Assembly: GCA_964513215.1 (NCBI GenBank)
Contig: CAZELU010000012.1
Span: 1 to 49,417 of the forward strand
Direction of reading: 5' to 3'
Origin: Casp-actino8 sp964513215
Lineage (GTDB): Bacteria > Actinomycetota > Acidimicrobiia > Acidimicrobiales > Ilumatobacteraceae
Length of the DNA: 49,417 bases
The notes beneath the pieces were generated by a model, which was not told where the DNA came from, did no database searches, and saw only the letters and a list, made by a program, of their open reading frames with translations. The translations under genes and the position numbers were made by a program. Every line of letters begins with the position of its first letter. Within the stretch, counting starts at the first letter, position 1. Of this stretch, positions 17,469-24,731 are shown piece after piece.

Positions 17469-18478
17469 CGAATCGCACATTGGTGCGTGCGGCGCTGCAG
17501 ATGCCCACGTTCCACGGTTTGGGAGTACCCGATGACGGGATCTTCGAACACGTCTCGAGTTACACACAGTCGGCCGAGAAGGCCGGGTTCGACACGGTCT
17601 TCGTGATGGATCACTTCTACCAACTCGTCTTCCTGGGTGGCTCCCGCCAACCGATGCTCGAGGGCTACATGCTCCTGTCGGCTCTGGCGGCGCGAACCGA
17701 GCGGGTGAATCTCGGAACGCTCGTCACCGGCGTGACGTACCGCAACCCGGCCATGCTCGGAAAGATGATCACGACTCTCGACGTCGTGTCGCGTGGTCGG
17801 GCCATCTGCGGAATCGGTGCGGCCTGGTACGAAGAAGAACACCGAGCCTTCGGTTTCGAGTTTCCGTCGATCGCGCAACGCTTCGAGATGTTGGACGAGG
17901 GCGTGCAGATCCTGCGTGGAATGTTCACCCAGTCGGAGACCAATGTGGCCGGGCGCCACTTCCGCACCGAAGCTCTCGTGAACGTTCCGGCGCCGTTGCG
18001 TGCGGGAGGTCCACCGATCCTCATCGGCGGATCAGGCGAGCGGAAGACCATTCCGTTGGCAGCGCGAGTCGCCGATGCGATCAATTTCAACTGCACCGTC
18101 GACGAGGTGCCGCACAAACTGGCGGTGCTCGAACGCGCTCTCGACGCCGCCGGTCGCTCACGTGACTCGATCAACGTGACGTTGCTGGCGTCGCTGGTGA
18201 CCGCACCCTCCGAGAAAGAGGTGGACGACTTGTTGCGTCGCATGGTGGCCGGGCGCGGTATGGATCCGGCTCAACTCGACGATCCAGGGTTTCGGGCCGG
18301 GCTCACCGCCCGCATGATCGTCGGGACCCACGCGGAAGTGGCCGATCGCCTCGGTGGCCTGTGCGGCGAGTCGGGTCTCGATGGATTGTCGTTCATGTTG
18401 CCGGCGCACGCTTCCGACCCGAACGGGCCGGCGGCAGTCGCGCCGGCGTTGAGGGAGTGCGGCCTGATCGTGGGCTAA
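17465..18478 (+). CDS. LLM-class flavin-dependent oxidoreductase (probably F420-dependent)
   Basis: A 337-residue bacterial-luciferase-fold protein. Start at ATG 17465 (ATGA overlap). It shows SYTQSAEKAGFDTVFVMDHF, LGTLVTGVTYRNPAMLGKMITTLDVVSRGRAICGIGAAWYEEEHRAFG, FEMLDEGVQILRGMF and PPILIGGSGERKTIPLAARVADAINF, the core of the actinobacterial F420-dependent LLM group. Members use F420 or FMN for hydride transfer or monooxygenation. It is the last gene of operon A; the stop is followed by 49 bases with a long palindrome and operon B. Possible role: reduction or hydroxylation of a ring intermediate. Confidence 0.88.
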   Translation: MTNRTLVRAALQMPTFHGLGVPDDGIFEHVSSYTQSAEKAGFDTVFVMDHFYQLVFLGGSRQPMLEGYMLLSALAARTERVNLGTLVTGVTYRNPAMLGKMITTLDVVSRGRAICGIGAAWYEEEHRAFGFEFPSIAQRFEMLDEGVQILRGMFTQSETNVAGRHFRTEALVNVPAPLRAGGPPILIGGSGERKTIPLAARVADAINFNCTVDEVPHKLAVLERALDAAGRSRDSINVTLLASLVTAPSEKEVDDLLRRMVAGRGMDPAQLDDPGFRAGLTARMIVGTHAEVADRLGGLCGESGLDGLSFMLPAHASDPNGPAAVAPALRECGLIVG

Positions 18479-18482
18479 GGTC

Positions 18483-18507
18483 GTTTGCGGAACGGCGTTC
18501 CGCAAAC
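18483..18507. promoter_or_regulatory. 25-base perfect palindrome upstream of the RCCR-like gene
   Basis: Arms GTTTGCGGAACG and CGTTCCGCAAAC surround one central G, a perfect 12-base inverted repeat. It contains the same CGGAACG/CGTTCCG core as 8837-8851. It starts 1 base after a -10-like TAAGGT (18476-18481) that overlaps the LLM gene stop, and ends 20 bases before ATG 18528. No T-run follows, so an operator is more likely than a terminator. Confidence 0.65.
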
Positions 18508-18527
18508 TCGTTCGAAGGGGAGGGGAC

Positions 18528-19361
18528 ATGTCCGGAGGGGCTACGGAAACGACGAAGTCGATCGTCGACATCCACGACGAGGCGGGACCGCTCGACGTCA
18601 CACGCGAGTTCGGTGTGTTGAAAGCCGGTCTGCAGAAGATGTTCGATCAGATCACCGCGGTGCTTCCGGTCGAACCCGATCCTTCCACCGATGAGTTCGC
18701 CGCGTACGGAGTCGACGGTGGGCCAAAGGGCAGCCTCAACGCGTTCGTCGGACCCGAAGTCGATTGGATGATCCATTCCTGGATCGGGAATCCCTCGATC
18801 GGCTTCACCAACCTGCACCTGACCGCGTATCTCGGGCCGCACACGTACGTTCCACATCTCGGAATCGCGGTCGGAACGATCCCCGACTACTGGTACTTCG
18901 TCGACTACGTGCCCCGCGTCGATCTCTTGGCGCGCCCCGATTACCTCGATCGGTACTACGAGCCGCACAACGCCGAGTTCATGGCCATTCGCGAAGATCC
19001 CAACTTCTCGCCATTCGTCAGTCAGACGCTCTACGTGCGCCAGGCGGTGTCGAACACGGCGTTGTGTTGTGTCGTGAAGCGCACCGATGACGCAGTCGAC
19101 AAGATGCTGAAATTGGCGCAGGGTCGCGTCGATGCCTGGCTCGACCATCTGAAAGCGGGCGATCCGGTGCCGTCGGCCGAACGACGTTCGTTGGCCGAGC
19201 GAGACCTCCTCGTTCGGCGCACGGTGGCCGACCGCGATCCGGCCAACGTGATCGGCGTGCGCTTCTTCGGTGAGGAGATGACCGAGCGCCTCGTGCGCGC
19301 GTTGTGGGGCGGCGATCGCCGGATCGCGAGCCCCGACGGATCGAAAGCCCGGATCGGCTGA
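18528..19361 (+). CDS. Red chlorophyll catabolite reductase (RCCR)-like protein, bilin-reductase fold
   Basis: A 277-residue protein that aligns by eye, from memory of Arabidopsis RCCR (ACD2), along most of its length. Matches include SWI (84-86), PRxDLxxxPDYLxxYY (129-144), SPFVSxTLYVRxA (161-173; plant NPYVSPSLFVRSA) and RxFGEE (245-250). RCCR belongs to the ferredoxin-dependent bilin reductase family and reduces the linear tetrapyrrole made by pheophorbide a oxygenase; it has no bound cofactor. The residue matching plant Glu154 appears to be Ala114, while Asp237 is a candidate for plant Asp291, so activity may differ. ATG at 18528 has AGGGGAGGGG upstream. It is the first gene of operon B and is followed by a Rieske oxygenase gene, the same functional pair as in plants. 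Family confident, substrate inferred. Confidence 0.82.
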   Translation: MSGGATETTKSIVDIHDEAGPLDVTREFGVLKAGLQKMFDQITAVLPVEPDPSTDEFAAYGVDGGPKGSLNAFVGPEVDWMIHSWIGNPSIGFTNLHLTAYLGPHTYVPHLGIAVGTIPDYWYFVDYVPRVDLLARPDYLDRYYEPHNAEFMAIREDPNFSPFVSQTLYVRQAVSNTALCCVVKRTDDAVDKMLKLAQGRVDAWLDHLKAGDPVPSAERRSLAERDLLVRRTVADRDPANVIGVRFFGEEMTERLVRALWGGDRRIASPDGSKARIG

Positions 19362-19373
19362 CAAGGAGACAAC

Positions 19374-20564
19374 ATGATCAAGAACCAGTGGTACGCGGTC
19401 GAGTTCGGGCACGTGATCGGCTCGAAGCCGCATCAGGTGCGGTTGTTCGGTCAGGACCTCGTCCTGTATCGCAACACCAAAGGTGAGATGGTCTGTCACA
19501 GCGACATCTGCATCCATCGTGGAGCGTCGCTGGCGGGTGGGAAGGTCGTGGGTGACTGCGTCGAGTGCCCGTACCACGGTTGGCAGTTCGACACCGACGG
19601 AGCCTGCGTCAAGATTCCTGCGAACAAAGCGGGTTCTCCCATTCCGAAGAAGGCACGCGTCGACAACTACCCGTGTGTCGAGAAGTACGGGTACGTCTTC
19701 GTGTTCTTCGGCGACCTGCCCGAGAACGAGCGGCCACCGCTGGCCGAACTGCCGGGAATGGTCGACACTCGCGAGGCGCGCGCCGATGGCAACCGCATCG
19801 TGCAGGGCGAATTCGCCTGGAACGCCAACTACGAGCGCGTGATCGAGAACGGTGCCGATGCCGCCCACGCGCCGTTCGTGCACTCCACCAGTTTCGGCAA
19901 CCCGAACAAACCCGAGATCGAGGATTTCGATCTCGTGGAGCACAAGGTTGGTGAACACTTGATGGGGGCCACCTACGTGGTCCATCTCGAACCGCCCGAC
20001 CCCAAGGGGATCTGGAAGTACCTGCGGCGCGGCAAGGAGCGTCCGCCGGTCGCCACCGGTAACGGCGTGTTCTTCCCCAACATCACCTTCTTGCAGGTGA
20101 ATCTTCCGATCGGTGTGATGACGATCTTCACGGCCGTGGTGCCGGTCGACGAGAACCACTCGATCTCGAAGTGGACCATGATGCGAACGTTCTTCACCCA
20201 GCCCTGGGCCATCACCTTGCTGCGCGCCGACAAGGATTCGTACAAGCGGACCATGAAGATCTTCTACGAAGATCGGGCCACGGTGGAGGGACAGCGTCCC
20301 GAATTGGTGCCCTTCGATCTGTCGGCCGAACTGCAGGTGAAGAGCGACGCCGTTCAGGTGGCGTATCGCCGCTGGCGTCAAGCCAACATCGACCGCGGTT
20401 GGCTCATCGACGAGCACGTTGTGGGCACCGGTCGCTACGAAGGAGCCAAGGTGGTGCCGTCGCCGGCACGCCGCGCCAACCCCGAACTGGCCAATGCTTG
20501 GGTGCTGAAGGAACTCGAAGCGAAGGAAGCCCTGCGCGAGCGGCGAGAGGTCGAACGCGCGTGA
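19374..20564 (+). CDS. Rieske non-heme iron oxygenase, pheophorbide-a-oxygenase-like
   Basis: A 396-residue oxygenase alpha subunit. The Rieske [2Fe-2S] motif is C46-x-H48 and C65-x2-H68 (CIHRG, CPYHGWQF). The iron site begins with Asp162-x2-His165-x4-His170 (DAAHAPFVH). The stretch after the cluster (DGACVKIPANKAG...PIPKKARVDNYPCVEKYGYVFVF) resembles the PAO/CAO/Tic55 group, as does the EGQRPELVP block near residue 305. Enzymes of this branch act on tetrapyrroles in plants, but also on vanillate and other aromatics in bacteria. No C-terminal membrane segments, unlike plant PAO. The electron-donating reductase/ferredoxin is not encoded in the window. Start ATG 19374, with AAGGAG 8 bases upstream; the next gene starts inside its stop codon. 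Confidence 0.88.
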   Translation: MIKNQWYAVEFGHVIGSKPHQVRLFGQDLVLYRNTKGEMVCHSDICIHRGASLAGGKVVGDCVECPYHGWQFDTDGACVKIPANKAGSPIPKKARVDNYPCVEKYGYVFVFFGDLPENERPPLAELPGMVDTREARADGNRIVQGEFAWNANYERVIENGADAAHAPFVHSTSFGNPNKPEIEDFDLVEHKVGEHLMGATYVVHLEPPDPKGIWKYLRRGKERPPVATGNGVFFPNITFLQVNLPIGVMTIFTAVVPVDENHSISKWTMMRTFFTQPWAITLLRADKDSYKRTMKIFYEDRATVEGQRPELVPFDLSAELQVKSDAVQVAYRRWRQANIDRGWLIDEHVVGTGRYEGAKVVPSPARRANPELANAWVLKELEAKEALRERREVERA

Positions 20565-21310
20565 GTGTGTCGTTCGATCTGTGCTGGCGTTCGGTCGAGA
20601 CGATCGTCGATCGTCTCGGATTGGTCGAGACTGCGGGCGAGGCACCCGATGCCCTGCACGTGCTCACCAGTCCGATGATGCCGGACGCCCCGGTCGGTCG
20701 GATGCGTTGGTGGACCGGAGCAGTTGATCTCGTCTACATCGGGTTGTCGGTTCCGCCCATCGGACTCGACAGCCACATGATGTTCGCGTTCTCGCCCGTC
20801 ACGTCAGCGGTTCCGCACTTCACGATCGATTCGGTGGCCGGTGGTGGTCAACCGGGTGCGCAGGCGGCTTTCGCCTTCCACCTCGATCTGATTCCGAAAC
20901 TCGATCTCGGTGCGCACCTCGGTTACCTCCGCCACTGTTTCGAACCGCTCACCGCGATTCGCGCTGACGCCCAGACGATCGCCGGACTCGAGCCGGCTCA
21001 CCTGAGTCCGACGCAGTACGCCGTGATGTCGGCGTGGATGCTGGTGCACCGGGCCGACGAGTCGGCGTTCCGGAATGTGGAAACCGCCGTGACCGCGTAT
21101 CGCGACCACTGGTTGTCGCTGGTCACGAACGGTGTGCCGAACGAGGTGCTCGATGGTGTCGGACCCGATCAGATCGCCGATCGCGATCGCCGTAATCGAG
21201 CCATCGTGTTCGATCCGACGGTCGATCCGGTGTGGGGCCGCGTCGGCCAGTTGATCGGTGCCGAGAAGGCCGAAGTTCTGAGATCGAAGCTGGCAACGCC
21301 AGCGAAGTGA
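20561..21310 (+). CDS. Second RCCR/bilin-reductase-fold protein
   Basis: A 249-residue protein, the usual size of bilin reductases. Residues 107-129 (HLDLIPKLDL...YLRHCFEP) match residues 124-146 of the RCCR-like product encoded at 18528 (FVDYVPRVDL...YLDRYYEP). The ends also match: DP at 222-223, then LIGAE at 231-235 as FGEE. PHFTID (85-90) places an acidic Asp90 where plant RCCR has Glu154. So this paralogue, rather than the first, may keep the acidic pair. GTG at 20561 overlaps the Rieske stop (GTGA); a second GTG at 20567 is possible. Probably a reductase of a linear tetrapyrrole, alone or as a partner of the first. Assignment is by eye and less sure than for the first. Confidence 0.65.
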   Translation: MSVSFDLCWRSVETIVDRLGLVETAGEAPDALHVLTSPMMPDAPVGRMRWWTGAVDLVYIGLSVPPIGLDSHMMFAFSPVTSAVPHFTIDSVAGGGQPGAQAAFAFHLDLIPKLDLGAHLGYLRHCFEPLTAIRADAQTIAGLEPAHLSPTQYAVMSAWMLVHRADESAFRNVETAVTAYRDHWLSLVTNGVPNEVLDGVGPDQIADRDRRNRAIVFDPTVDPVWGRVGQLIGAEKAEVLRSKLATPAK

Positions 21311-21325
21311 CACAAGCGAGGGGAC

Positions 21326-22258
21326 ATGTCGAACGATACGAGCAAGTGGCAGCAGACGATCGAGGGCGAGTGGTACGGCCGGCCGTCGGTCTGGGATCCG
21401 AACGGTAACCACACCGGCTGGATCAAGGTGTCGCGATCGTCGCGCAAAGAAGGCGACAAGACCATCTACTACATGCACACCAAGTTCGACAACGACGGTC
21501 CGCTGCGCAATCGCATGGAATTCAGCGAGTTCGCGTTCGAACTGCTCGACAGTGATCGTGATCGCATCTATCTCGGCCCCGACTTCGTGGGAGCGGGTCA
21601 CCCGTACGGGATGTTGGTGGACGCCAACTACTACTCGCCAGCGTGGCAGGCCGACCTACGCACGATGGTTCACATCCTCGACGATGGTGAGACTCAGGTG
21701 TACTCGTCACTGTTGTTCGAAGGCCAGACGATCGTCGCGGTCATGAACGGGGTCTACAAGGTCGCGTTCGACTACGAGACCAACGCCGCGACGCGCCAGC
21801 GCATCGACGCCTTCTGCGACGCCGAAGCTCAAGCCGGCCGCATGCCTCACACCCTTCCGCCCAAGCAGAGCGGCACCTGGTCCGGAACCATGCGCGCCTA
21901 CGGCTCCGATCAGCAACCGGTCGGCGAGGTGAACGTCTCCATCCGTCACGAACCCACCAGCCTTCTGCGGGCTCGTCAGACCGTGAAACTCTCGGGCCTG
22001 ATCAACAAGCAGTACACCTTCGATCGGTACCACGACGGCAACTTGCACACCTTCGACGGCCCGGGTCTCTACGGCAACGGTCGCGCGTACGGTCGGGCTC
22101 TGTACACGGCTCAGCACATCTTCGGAGAGGCCACCAAGATCCAGGGTCGCGAGTTCTTGTACGACGACAAGCTGTCGATGTCGGCGTGTTGGAAGTGGAT
22201 CGAGAGCGACCGGATGCGCTACATGCTCTACGGCGCACTCGCCTGGCAAGGGGACTGA
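21326..22258 (+). CDS. Tandem GxW (lipocalin/calycin-like) protein, unrecognised
   Basis: A 310-residue soluble protein of unknown function. It appears to be two related beta-rich halves, each beginning with a GxW turn (GEWYGRPSVWDPNG at about 14 and GTWSGTMRAYGSD at about 187). The second ends with LSMSACWKWIESDRMRYMLYGALAWQ. GxW plus a beta barrel is typical of lipocalin-like and phycobiliprotein-lyase-like folds (for example DUF3598), which bind linear tetrapyrroles or lipids. ATG 21326 has a GCGAGGGGAC site. It sits between the bilin-reductase-like gene and a VOC gene, so a chromophore-binding or chaperone role is an attractive guess. A catalytic role cannot be excluded. Confidence 0.6.
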   Translation: MSNDTSKWQQTIEGEWYGRPSVWDPNGNHTGWIKVSRSSRKEGDKTIYYMHTKFDNDGPLRNRMEFSEFAFELLDSDRDRIYLGPDFVGAGHPYGMLVDANYYSPAWQADLRTMVHILDDGETQVYSSLLFEGQTIVAVMNGVYKVAFDYETNAATRQRIDAFCDAEAQAGRMPHTLPPKQSGTWSGTMRAYGSDQQPVGEVNVSIRHEPTSLLRARQTVKLSGLINKQYTFDRYHDGNLHTFDGPGLYGNGRAYGRALYTAQHIFGEATKIQGREFLYDDKLSMSACWKWIESDRMRYMLYGALAWQGD

Positions 22259-22959
22259 TGCTGCCGATCCGCGGGATCGATGTCGTGGCGTCGGATCCGG
22301 CGGCCACGCGCGACTTCTTCGCGGTGTTCGGATACGTCGAGGGTGGCGACGGGGTGTTGTCGCGTTCGGTGGGAGCGTCGGTGCACATCTCTCGTTCGAA
22401 CGCGAAGGGAGTCGTGCGCCGGGGTTGGGATCTCGGGCCGCGTGGCCTCGACGTGTATGTGCACGATCTCGACGAAGCGCTGACTCGTGTCGCGGCGGCC
22501 GGCTGGTGGGGCGGAGCGATCGGCACGATCGCACTCGGTCCGGTTCGGATGCGGCAAGTCCTCGTAGCGGGACCGGACGGTGTACCGATCGTGATGGTGG
22601 AGAGTTCGCATCGCCGACCGTCGCTCCTCGACACCGAATCGCACTGGTGCTCGGAGATCTACAGCGTGGTGTGGTGCGTGCGTGATCGCGACGTCGAGGT
22701 GCCGCTCTGGACCGCGGCTGGGGCCACCGCCGGCCCGCCGCTCGAATTCGCCGATTCGTCCCTCGGTGCCTATCTCGATCTACCGGTGGCCGACTCGCCG
22801 TTGCGCATGATCACGCTCGCGTCCGATGACGGCGCATCGACGCGGCTCGAACTGCTCTCGTTCCCCGGGCAACAGGCTTTGGTCACGTCCCGTGACGCCG
22901 GGGTGACCGGACTGCGATTGGGCGGAGAGGTGCCCGAGGGAAGCGAGCTCGCGTCGTGA
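22258..22959 (+). CDS. VOC (glyoxalase/extradiol-dioxygenase fold) protein
   Basis: A 233-residue protein. The start MLPIRGIDVVASDPAATRDFFAVFGYVEGGDG and the PRGLDVYVHDLDEALTRVAAAGW segment are typical VOC modules; the second half repeats the pattern (VVWCVRDRDVEVPLWTAAG). The conserved metal ligands are not obvious, so dioxygenase activity is uncertain. Its ATG at 22258 shares one base with the preceding stop (TGATG). In operon B it may bind, isomerise or cleave a tetrapyrrole-derived intermediate. Confidence 0.8.
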   Translation: MLPIRGIDVVASDPAATRDFFAVFGYVEGGDGVLSRSVGASVHISRSNAKGVVRRGWDLGPRGLDVYVHDLDEALTRVAAAGWWGGAIGTIALGPVRMRQVLVAGPDGVPIVMVESSHRRPSLLDTESHWCSEIYSVVWCVRDRDVEVPLWTAAGATAGPPLEFADSSLGAYLDLPVADSPLRMITLASDDGASTRLELLSFPGQQALVTSRDAGVTGLRLGGEVPEGSELAS

Positions 22960-23270
22960 TCGCGATCGTCTCGCACGCGTGGTTGCTCGACGACGACCCG
23001 GCGACCCGAGCCGACGCGTATGCGCGGATCACGGCCGAGTTCGAGGCCGTTCACGCGACCATTGCTGGCTACCGCGGTCGGCGCCTTCTCCGTGGCAGTG
23101 ATGATCCGCGTCACGTCGTCAACATTCGTTTCTTCGATCGCGCTGACGACTACGACCAGTTGGTCGCACATCCGGATTACGCGACGTGGATCGCTCGTCT
23201 GAGTGAGCACATCGAACCGCGCGATCCGCAGAAGGAGATCCTGTCCGTGCTGCTCTCGACCGATCGATGA
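22956..23270 (+). CDS. ABM-fold (dimeric alpha/beta barrel) protein
   Basis: A 104-residue protein with the size and pattern of antibiotic-biosynthesis-monooxygenase/IsdG-like barrels: a first strand IAIVSHAWL, a helix, GYRGRRLLRG, VVNIRFFDRADDYDQLVAHPDYATWIARLSEHI, and a last strand. Such proteins include cofactor-free oxygenases and heme-cleaving enzymes of the IsdG type. No catalytic set can be confirmed. GTG at 22956 overlaps the VOC stop, and its own stop overlaps the next ATG. Confidence 0.7.
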   Translation: MIAIVSHAWLLDDDPATRADAYARITAEFEAVHATIAGYRGRRLLRGSDDPRHVVNIRFFDRADDYDQLVAHPDYATWIARLSEHIEPRDPQKEILSVLLSTDR

Positions 23271-23914
23271 GCAAGTGCGTTCTGGTTCACGGCGCGTTTC
23301 GCGGTTCGTGGGCCTGGGATCGGGTCGTCCACGAACTGTCGTCGCGGGGCGTGACAGCCGTGGCGGTCGATCTGCGCGGTGGCGAAACGTCGATGAGCGA
23401 GTGGATCGACGATGTCTTGTGCGCGGTCGATCCCGGTGACGTGGTGGTCGGTCATTCGATGGGTGGGGTAGTGGCGCGAGCCGCTTCTCGCTGGCCGCAG
23501 GTCTCGAGGGTGGTGCTGATCGACGCCCCGGTGATCGGGTCCGGGCAGCGTGCCGTCGACGTGTCGGGTCCGCCGCCCGCGTCGTTGCCACCACGAACCA
23601 CCAACATTCCGGCTACTCCCGTGAGCGAAGCGAACGGATTCGACGCGTCGCTCGCGGCGTGGGTCAACGAGCGATTGTCGCCGACACCATTCGGCCCGAG
23701 TCTCGACGCCGTGGAAGTCGACGATCAGGTTCCGCTCTCCATCGCGTTCTGCTCGCTCACACCGGAGTTCTTTCCGTCAGTCGCGAGTCGCCGTCGCTTC
23801 GATGCTGAGGGTCGCGGGTACGAAACGATCGAATGTCATCATGATGCGCCGTTGCTCGCACCGGCTGCCGTGGCCGACTTCATCGCGCGAGCGGTGAGTC
23901 AGGACAGAACGTGA
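23267..23914 (+). CDS. Alpha/beta hydrolase, methylesterase-like
   Basis: A 215-residue hydrolase. The start CVLVHGAFRGSWAWDRVVHELSSRG resembles the plant methylesterase/hydroxynitrile-lyase group. The nucleophile is Ser in VVVGHSMGGVVAR and the His candidate is in ECHHDAPLLAP. In plants this group includes pheophorbidase and MES16, which demethylate chlorophyll breakdown products. That parallel fits the operon but is only suggestive, since related bacterial hydrolases have many substrates. ATG 23267 overlaps the ABM stop. The end overlaps the convergent CitE-like gene by 16 bases. Confidence 0.82.
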   Translation: MSKCVLVHGAFRGSWAWDRVVHELSSRGVTAVAVDLRGGETSMSEWIDDVLCAVDPGDVVVGHSMGGVVARAASRWPQVSRVVLIDAPVIGSGQRAVDVSGPPPASLPPRTTNIPATPVSEANGFDASLAAWVNERLSPTPFGPSLDAVEVDDQVPLSIAFCSLTPEFFPSVASRRRFDAEGRGYETIECHHDAPLLAPAAVADFIARAVSQDRT

Positions 23915-24705
23915 CGAGCCGAGCGAACGACCGCTTCGTCGATCATGCGACCGTTGTCGTCGATTGCGACGCCCTTGCCGTCGGCCAAGGCAGCGTCGAA
24001 GATTGCCACGATTCGTTCGGCGACCTTCACGTCGTCGGCACTGGGGCGGAAAGCGTCGTTGATGGTGGACACCTGATCGGGATGGATCGCCGAACGCCCA
24101 CCGAAACCGGCGTTGCGCAACAAGGTGCTGGTACGACGCAGGTCGTCGAGATCGCGCCAGTCGGTGGACACCGGGCCGATGGGCGGTTCGAGTCCGTGAG
24201 CGGCCGAGGCCACCACGACCGATGTGCGCAGCGGCCACAGAGCATGGTCGGCATGCGTGCCCAGTCCGAGGTCGGCGCGCAGGTCGGCCTCACCCAACGC
24301 GAAGCGAGACACTCGTCGGTGGCGCGCCATCGCTTCGAGGTCGAGCAAGCCACGGGCCGATTCGACGAGTGCGATCACGGGGACCGGAAGACGATGGCGA
24401 GCGAGACTGCGCTCGGCGTCATCGAGCGACAGAGCGGTGGCTTTCGGAAGCATGACGGCCGATGGATTGGCCAGTGCGATGGCCTCGATGTCGGAATCGA
24501 GCGCGTCTCCGCTGTTCACGCGGACGATGACCGGACGGTCGATCGAACGAATCACGGTGGCCACGCGCGCACGAGCCGCCGCCTTGGCCGTGGGGGCCAC
24601 ACCGTCCTCGAGGTCGACGATGATCGCATCCACGGCCGTCGCCTCGGCCTTGGGCACGAACTGATCGGCCCGGTCGGCCGGCACGTACAGCAGACTTCGC
24701 CACAC
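23899..24705 (-). CDS. CitE-like CoA-ester lyase (HpcH/HpaI aldolase family)
   Basis: A 268-residue member of the citrate-lyase-beta/malyl-CoA-lyase group. Visible: RSLLYVPADRADQFVPKA, IIVDLEDGVAP, VNSGD, the metal-binding Glu in LVESARGLLDLEAMA, the EADLRADLG block, and GFGGRSAIHPDQV. Such enzymes split malyl-, citramalyl- or 2-methylmalyl-like CoA thioesters into acetyl- or propionyl-CoA and an oxo-acid. That would be a natural end step for substituted maleates activated by the CaiB proteins. Start GTG at 24705 with an AGGA 8 bases upstream. Convergent with operon B. Confidence 0.88.
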   Translation of the reverse strand: MWRSLLYVPADRADQFVPKAEATAVDAIIVDLEDGVAPTAKAAARARVATVIRSIDRPVIVRVNSGDALDSDIEAIALANPSAVMLPKATALSLDDAERSLARHRLPVPVIALVESARGLLDLEAMARHRRVSRFALGEADLRADLGLGTHADHALWPLRTSVVVASAAHGLEPPIGPVSTDWRDLDDLRRTSTLLRNAGFGGRSAIHPDQVSTINDAFRPSADDVKVAERIVAIFDAALADGKGVAIDDNGRMIDEAVVRSARHVLS

Positions 24706-24731
24706 GGAGTCATCCTACGAGAGGGGAACTG

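Noticed and set aside
18483..18507. The palindrome as an intrinsic terminator for operon A
   Set aside because: The stem would be stable, but no T-run follows, it lies immediately downstream of a -10-like element, and its core recurs at another promoter.
18393..20645. Open frame of 750 codons on the minus strand across the RCCR-like and Rieske genes
   Set aside because: It is opposite clear protein homology on the plus strand and has no domain of its own; high GC makes long antisense frames common.
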